From Chionis minor (taxonomy: Eukaryota > Chordata > Aves > Charadriiformes > Chionididae): 64,000 nucleotides of DNA. Under the pieces are notes generated by a model. That model was not told the origin of the DNA. It saw nothing but the letters and a program-made list of their open reading frames with translations, and did not search any database. Both the position numbers and the translations under genes were made by a program. The first letter of the stretch is position 1; each line of letters starts with the position of its first letter. Location of the stretch: NCBI GenBank assembly GCA_013398295.1, contig VZSF01009133.1, forward strand, positions 5,199-69,198. The letters are read 5' to 3'. Shown piece after piece: positions 57,354 through 64,000 of the stretch.

Positions 57354-58725
57354 CCGCACCGCACCGCACCATCACACCGCACCGCACCATCACACCGCAT
57401 CGTACCATCACACCGCACCGTACCATCACACCGCACCGCATCACACCGCACTGTCACACCGCACCATCACACCACACCATCGCACTGCACCGCATCACAC
57501 CGCACCAGATCATCACACCACACCACACCGTACCATCACACCACACCGCACCATCACACCACACCGCACCATCACACCGCACCGCATCACACCGCACCAC
57601 ACCGCATCACACCGCACCGCATCATCACACCGCACCGCATCACACCACACCACACCGTACCATCACACCACACTGCATCACACCGCACCATCACACCGCA
57701 CCGCATCACACTGCACCACCGCACTGCACTGCACCGCACTGCATCGCACCGCACTGCATCACACCGCACCGCATCATCATACCACACCGCACTGCATCAC
57801 ACCGCACCAGATCACACAGCACCACACTGCATCACACTGCACCGCGCTGCATCACACCGCACCGCATCGTCGCATCACGCTGCACCGCATCACACTGCAC
57901 CGTATCACACCGCACCGCACCACACTGCACCACACCACACCGCACCACATCACACCACACCGACACCGCACCACATTGCATCACACCGCACCGCACCACA
58001 TCACGCCACACCACATCATCACACCACACCACATCACCACACTGCACCGCATCACATCATCACACCGCGTCATCACACCGCATCGCACCACACCGCACTG
58101 CATCACACCACACCGCATCACACCACACCGCATCATCACACCGCACCGCATCACACCGCACCGCATCACACCACACCGCATCATCACACCGCACCGCATC
58201 ACACCACACCACACCGTACCATCACACCACACTGCATCACACCACACTGCATCACACCGCACCATCACACCGCACCGCATCACACTGCACCACCGCACTG
58301 CACTGCACCGCACTGCATCGCACCGCACTGCATCACACCGCACCGCATCATCATACCACACCGCACTGCATCACACCGCACCAGATCACACAGCACCACA
58401 CTGCATCACACTGCACCGCGCTGCATCACACCGCACCGCATCGTCGCATCACGCTGCACCGCATCACACTGCACCGTATCACACCGCACCGCACCACACT
58501 GCACCACACCACACCGCACCACATCACACCACACCGACACCGCACCACATTGCATCACACCGCACCACATCACGCCACACCACATCATCACACCACACCA
58601 CATCACCACACTGCACCGCATCACATCATCACACCGCGTCATCACACCGCATCGCACCACACCGCACTGCATCACACCACACCGCATCACCGCACCACAC
58701 CGCACCACATAACACCGCATCACAC
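57354..58725. repeat. Pentamer-based CAC/CGC tandem array, ~1.37 kb
   Basis: Built almost wholly from five-base words such as CACCG, CACAC, CACTG mixed with CAT/CAC triplets (for example CACACCGCACCGCATCACAC). The left end shows four tandem 18-base units starting CCATCACACCGCACCG. A ~570-base section recurs: landmarks CACCGTAC (57653 and 58212), GCATCGCACC (57741 and 58315), CGACACCGCA (57961 and 58535) and CCGCGT (58065 and 58634) are 559-574 bases apart. Long open frames across it (up to 508 codons) are low complexity, not genes. Confidence 0.95.
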
Positions 58726-59871
58726 GCCGGACGCCCGCCAGCGCTCTGCGCTGCATTTCAGGCCCCTCCCTGTAAAAGACAGGGTGCTTTAATTCAGCTT
58801 TGGTGGTTGTTGCTCCTCGTTTGGCTCTGCACCGTCGACTGTAGCACGGGTTTGTCGCTGCGGAAGCACCAGAGTGGGGAATGCTTGTGGGAAGGTGTGT
58901 GGGTGGAGAGCCAAATCCCACACCCGCACACGTTACGTTTAGGCTAATGCCTTTGACTAGAAATTGAGAAATAAAGGGTTTCTGCTTGCTTTCTTTTCCT
59001 GGGTACCTGTTTTGCTTCCCGGGCACCTAGTACTCTGAAATTTGTGCTGGTGGACAAGATTCCTTAGGATACAGACAGAAGAGTTTTCCAAGAACATTAT
59101 CACCCATCTGTTTCACAACCAGCTTGTTTTCATCAGGAGGTGTGTGTTTTTCATCCTTCCTTTCTTGGTGGGTGTTCGTGTCTTTCACTAGTTTTTGTGA
59201 ATTAAAAATTCATTGCTCCCAATGGAGGATGTCAGCAGGAATGGGGTAGTACTGCTTGGGGCATATTCTAAATTATCTTTCTTCACACACCCCCCTCCCC
59301 GGAAGAAGAGAAGAAGTAAAAGGTACATGGGAAAAGGTAGATAAATTTGCTGGAGGGTATTTTTATAAAAACAGCACAGCAGTGACTCGTGCAGTATTGC
59401 TGTATTAATAGCATTGAAAAAAAACCCACCAAAAACTGAATTTCCCCCCTTAATATTGTTCTTCCAGTAATTTACAGAACTATATTGAAAAAAAAGAAGT
59501 AACGTGACTATAATTAAACAAAAGAAATAGCACAGCAGTAGCCGTTCTCCCCTCCCATGGGCAGGTATATATGTGTTGTATATTTGGTGGAAGAGTGCTA
59601 CTGCAGATGGGCAAAGTAGATTCCTGGGGAACTGTTAACAGTTTTTATGATTTATATTTTGATGATTCATATATTTATCAAATGTGCTGTTGCTATTAAT
59701 ATTCACCCAGGGCACTCCTGCCCTCTAGGTGTGTGTTCCCTTGCTCTCTGTTGCAAGGATTTTGCCCATAAAACGTGCGTAGTAGCAATAACTGGGATTT
59801 GGAGGGTGGTGAAGTCCACCTTTGTGTGGGTCAATTCCCACACAAAGCTCACCGTGTGAAGTGGCTGCTCC

Positions 59872-59906
59872 TCTTTTTTTTTTTTTTTTTTTATTTTTTA
59901 TTTTTT
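59872..59906. repeat. T-rich homopolymer tract
   Basis: About 20 consecutive T followed by interrupted T-runs, directly left of a CpG-dense patch. No retroelement tail or target duplication was identified with it. Confidence 0.8.
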
Positions 59907-59924
59907 ACATACTTCTGTTGACCA

Positions 59925-60480
59925 GAAATCACCAGTTTGTACGGTGGGGAGCCGGGTCAGCGTTTCGGCACGGCGGTGGAGTGGGGACTGCGCAGGGGGC
60001 TCGGGGCCTTGGCACCTCTTCCGCGCGCGGCCAGCTCCTTTGTCTGCAGAGCGCGTGTCGCAGCGCCGTGGCGGGGGCTCCTCGCCGCCGGCAGCTTTGC
60101 TGTGACCGTGCCAGGGCTGCAAATGGGAAGAGAGTGGAGCTGCTGCCTTGGGGCTCGCGTGGGGAATGCCCTCCCCGGGCTGGCGCGGTGCAGGAGCATC
60201 CATCCATCCCTTCCTCGCTCTGCCTGCAGCGCCGGCGTAGCCGCAACCCAGCTGCAAATTGCACCGAAAACAGGATCCTTCTAACTGCGCAGGGGCACGG
60301 AGAGCAGGATAAAATGCCTCCCCCACGTATACCTTTTGTCTCAGACTGCTGGTGCGTTGAAAGAAAGGGCTGTGCAAACTTTCTACGTGCCGGCGGAGCG
60401 GAGGCTGGAGCTGGGAAAGGGTGAGTGCCTGGGCACAGCGTTCCCGGTGCCTCGAGCACCTGCGCCGTCCTCTGCCTTTG
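59925..60480. promoter_or_regulatory. CpG island-like patch in intron 11
   Basis: Dense CpG (for example CCGCGCGCGGCC and GCAGCGCCGTGGCGG), with overlapping open frames on both strands including a 200-codon plus frame whose start lies left of the T-run. No protein similarity is recognised. It may be an intragenic promoter or a methylation-protected patch. Confidence 0.4.
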
Positions 60481-61849
60481 GAGTCAGCTCAGAAGAAATG
60501 CATAAATAATTAAGCCAAGGTACTTACACACACATGTTTTATGGCAAATGGCTGTGTGGTTCATGATCATTTTTTCCAGAAACAGGTTTTATTATAATAT
60601 AGTAAAAATATTAAATTAGAAAATGCCTCACTAAGGGTGATAAAACCTTACTACAGTGGAAATAGGTAATTATCCCCTCTACAGCCTAAATGACAGTTTA
60701 AAAGAAATAAAAATGTTAGTGCTCATTACTTGCTTTTGTAGGTTGCAATAAAGGGTAAGTTAAATTTTAATTCAAGGAAGACCCCTGTATCGACCTGCTT
60801 CTTCCCCGCTCTCCACCTGAGGTGTAAGTACTGTTAATTACTCGCAGGTTACGTGGCGGCGCGTTGCCCAGGCCGGTACCTCTTTGTGCTGAAGCCACCT
60901 TTCCCGCGTCGGGAGGCAGCGCGCTTGCAGCAGGGTGGGTTGTTTCAACTCAGTGGCTCAAGTCTGATGTTTAATATAGGGGGGTGGAGGAGAGAAGAGG
61001 AATTTTATATTTTTTAACCAAAAATCCAAGTTCATTATGCGTAGCCTTAAGGGGGCTGAAAGTATTAAAATCCACAGTTACCCTGGTGAATTGAAACAGA
61101 GACAAGGTTAAACCTGGAGGATTGATGAGTTTTACTCTCTGCATGGTTAAATCCTGCTGAGGGGAGATGCTGTAGAAGAAAGGTAGCCTAGATGATGAGA
61201 AGAGGGGAAAAAAAAGGTTGGATTATTATTTTATTTTTTTAGCAGGGTAAAATATTTATTCTGTTTTGGGGGTGGTAGGGTTACCTGATTTTCTGCCAGG
61301 GTGTCCACCCATGCCGTGTTATTATCCAAAGAGCTCCACTTGAAATTTTACTCCAGCAGAGGTTGCCAGCGTCGCACATGGGGGCCGTGGGGGTCCGCCG
61401 GCGGCTGCAGGGACAACCCCTCTTTGTGCCCGTGAAACCTGGGGAGCGAATGTCCGAGTCCCTCAGTGCTGGGAACGTTGCTCTGCCAGCCAGTACAAAT
61501 CCTTGCTTGAAGTCTCCCTGGGCCCTGCTTGCTTGAAAAATGACTGTTTATTTAAAATCTGTAGGATTGGAGCAAATTCAGCATTGATCCCTGAACTCCT
61601 GTACCCATCAGAAGACTATCAAAAAAACCAAAAATGAAGACAAAAGCCTGGGGAGACTGGTTGACCAGTGGGAAAGGCCAAGGCAGGATGCAAAGAAATA
61701 CTGCTTTTGGCTTTTGCCTACTCAGCGGGAAAACGCAGAAACTCCTGCTGTCTTTGACTAGTTTCCGTGGGGTTCCCCAGAATGTTCACATTATGTTTGA
61801 GCTCCCTGATGTTATCGCAGAGTGCAAAAAAAAATAAGAATAGATGTGT

Positions 61850-63200
61850 AAGATGTGTGTGCACAGAGAAACTGCAGCCAGGAGCCCCTCTGTGCGACGG
61901 AGGGGATGTGTGGGAGCGAGTCCCCTTGGAGTTTTGCAAAATGCCTTTGAGGTGTTGGGCAAGCAGCCGGTGCTGCCGCAGGGCTTGAAGCCTGTTACCT
62001 GTGCGTGAGGCTTGTGGACAAAAGAAAAGCCGTTCCTGTTCCTCACTGTACCGGGGCATGGAAGAGGCGCAGGAGAAGACCTGCATGCAGCTCCCTGCGA
62101 GCGCGGCGGGGGCCAGGCTGAACGGGGTCTGCCTGGGAGGGGATTCGTGCCGCTGGCAGCGCTCACACAGGCTCCAAAGCAGGATTCCTTCAGCCCAGTC
62201 GTTCGTGTTGCCCAAGTGACTCGGCAGCGGGAGGAGAGTGGGGTTTTACAGCCAGGACAAAGAGCATCCCCGCGCGGGGCAGCGAGCGGAGGGCAGTGGA
62301 GCCATCTACAGCGGGAGCAGCACGTCCTCCCGAGTAACGGCCGTGTCTGCAGAGCCAGAAGAAGAAGGTCTGAAATGGTGAAGATCTGAAATGGTGTTTA
62401 GGTTGGCGGTACAAAATCTGTGGGAGAGCCTCCGGAGCGCTGGCAGCGTGTGGAGACCATGCTGTTCCTTAGCAAAGCCCGGAGGGATGGGAGTGAGTCC
62501 GTGTGCGAGAGCTGCGTGTTATTTAATAGCTGAGAATCGAACTTCTCTGGTTTGTGGCTGTGCCCAGCACGTGCATTAAAACAAACAAACTGCAGGAGCT
62601 GCGCAGACGAGAGGCTTCAAGCCCTGAGCCGGGGCAACAGCAGCATCCCTACGGTGGAAGGGAAAATGGAAACGCTCCTGAGAAGAGGAGCCGCGAGACC
62701 CTGCTGGCTGCTTCGCAGACATGTTTTCCTCTGAGCCGCCGGGCTGGAGTCCGTCGCTGTCGGCTGCCTGAGGCCTCGCGTGGCTCCCGCTGCTGCGCCC
62801 GCCGGCGGGAAACCCGCAAAGTGGGTGCGTTTGGTTTTGTCATTTGTCTTCCTTAGGTTGTTTCCCTCGGTGCAATTAAGCCGCCGTGTTTAAAACGAGG
62901 CGTATACCAGGGAGAGGGCGGAAAGAATGAAGTCGGTGACGTCTCGTTGAAGGTACCGACGCCGCTCAACCTCCTGACGGGAGCAAACCGCGCGCGGTTG
63001 TCGGCTTTGCCCACCTGAGTGTGAAATGATCTTCTATCAAAACACCAGTTTCAGCATTTCCCTCTTTGCTCCCGACACGTGAACCCCACCGTGGACAGGA
63101 GCCGCGGCGCTGCCCAGGAATTTCACCGAGGTTGTGGCACGAGTGGAAATGTTTGGTCCACGTAATGCCGGGGCCTGAGCCGAGCTGGCAGAGCCGAGCT
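61850..63200. promoter_or_regulatory. GC-rich, CpG-containing region in intron 11
   Basis: Several CpG-dense sections, strongest at 62700-62830 and 62930-63000, including the perfect 14-base palindrome AACCGCGCGCGGTT (62986-62999). No coding similarity seen in the many short open frames. Role unknown. Confidence 0.35.
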
Positions 63201-64000
63201 TGGGGACCCTGACTGTCGGGGGGCTCAACAGCATCGCTCTGCATTTGCCTTCCATCACTTGATGCAGCCTTAAAGTCGCAAGGTCCTCGTTGGCAGCAGT
63301 GCTGCTTGCTGCTCACCATCTCATTTCTCGGGTAAAACAGCAAAAGCGAGTTACGTTTATCAGTGAATAGCCAGGAAAGATGGAAAACGATGTAGGTCTG
63401 GGTAAGGCATTCCTCTCCTTTTCTTTCAAGCTTCAAAGTTTTCAGCTTTTCAAGTATCGTTCAGTTTTCTAGAAGTCTTTTGGTCGTGGATATGTGTTAA
63501 ACTTGCCAAAACCTGCGTGCACACTCCTGATGTAACACACAAACCCCAGCTGTGGTTTCCTTGGCCCAGCAGAGCTTTGCACACAAAATGTGGCCTTACG
63601 TGGTGTCACCCGTTTTGTTAGGGAAGGAGACGTGTCCCTCACCACAGACTGGTTTTCTGAGGGTAGAGCAGCTGATTGGTTAATTGGCTTCTAAATTCAG
63701 ATTAATTTAAGAGAAGTGGCCCTGTGAATTTGAATGGTTTCTTGTCCCAGTTGTCCGTGCGCGTCTGTCCAGCCTCCTGCGCCGCTGGAACAGGTACTTT
63801 GTCTTCCCAGGATTAATGGCTGGCATTTTTCTGCCTTCACTGTTCAACACGTAGAAGTTGTTTCGTTCCCGAGGCTGACAGGTAACTCTCTCCAGTGGAA
63901 GAACTGGAAGAAGCAGTTTTCAAACCCGTTGCCATCTTTTATTGATCTGTGAAGGAGCAAGGCATTGAAGCAGCCCCTAGCGAGAGCAGTCCCTGTTGTG

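Larger units (their letters stand above)
48245..64000 (+). other. AATF: AATF intron 11, incomplete at window edge
   Basis: Starts GTGAGT and runs at least 15.7 kb to the window end without a convincing terminal AATF exon. Contents: a T-rich tract (49160-49198), a MIR-like fragment (53150-53350), a possible regulatory block (53885-54130), a tandem array (57354-58725), a long T-run (59872-59900), and CpG-dense patches (59925-60480; about 61850-63200). No other gene was recognised. Confidence 0.75.

Noticed and set aside
57266..58792. A 508-codon open frame (and 477- and 323-codon frames) rich in His, Thr, Pro and Ser
   Set aside because: They lie in the tandem array and arise because its short words contain no stop codon; several overlapping frames are open at once.
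57211..59026. Minus-strand open frames with Val-Met-Arg-Cys-Gly type repeats
   Set aside because: Same tandem array read on the other strand; no protein family.
59822..60424. 200-codon plus frame in intron 11
   Set aside because: It begins before a T-run, crosses it as poly-Phe, and continues in CpG-dense DNA; no similarity or splice logic.
62986..62999. 14-base palindrome AACCGCGCGCGGTT
   Set aside because: Short palindromes of this size occur by chance in CpG-rich DNA; no paired motif or structure around it.
1..64000. CRISPR arrays, prophage, operons or other prokaryotic systems
   Set aside because: Spliced vertebrate gene structure, CpG islands and CR1 show nuclear vertebrate DNA; none of these systems is present.

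Overview
The window is vertebrate nuclear DNA, most likely avian. It carries eleven of the expected twelve coding exons of one plus-strand gene, AATF (apoptosis antagonizing transcription factor, also Che-1/Traube; yeast Bfr2 family), between 8982 and 48244. The evidence for a bird is a well-preserved CR1 LINE 3' end, few interspersed repeats, no Alu- or B1-like SINEs, fairly compact introns, and a protein that follows human AATF almost from end to end with divergence in the acidic linker. Placing it in birds is inference: crocodilians and turtles also carry CR1.

Layout. Bases 1-7240 are intergenic, AT-rich DNA broken by GC/CpG-rich islands. In mammals and other vertebrates LHX1 lies just upstream of AATF on the same strand, so this is probably the LHX1-AATF interval, but no LHX1 coding sequence is present. 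A CpG island (about 7241-9240) forms the AATF promoter region. It holds four tandem KLF/SP-type sites, a small local duplication, and a CR1 3' end that runs to within about 11 bases of the AATF start codon. The start codon itself sits inside a YY1-type motif.

Exons 1-11 have consistent phases and join into 544 complete codons plus two bases. The intron lengths are 2111, 659, 659, 16159, 347, 763, 772, 10868, 2005, 3286 and >15756 bases. Intron 6 uses a GC-AG splice pair; the others visible are GT-AG. The last coding exon (about 20 residues in human) was not found and probably lies beyond the right edge. The large introns 4, 8 and 11 contain AT-rich, homeodomain- and octamer-motif-rich stretches that look like conserved regulatory DNA, old CR1- and MIR-like fragments, and, in intron 11, a ~1.37 kb pentamer-based CAC/CGC tandem array with an internal ~570 bp duplication. 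GC-rich, CpG-dense patches follow near 60 kb and 62-63 kb.

AATF is a nuclear and nucleolar protein. It binds RNA polymerase II and Rb, and works with NGDN and NOL10 in small-subunit ribosome assembly. Nothing in the window looks bacterial, viral or like a gene cluster. The most unusual points are the CR1 fused to the AATF start (with a TATA-like motif and an in-frame upstream ATG), the microduplication around exon 1, the direct repeats flanking exon 4, the GC-AG intron, and the intron 11 array. Four single unresolved bases (8487, 8963, 9084, 33986) exist; three cluster at exon 1, so assembly quality there needs care.
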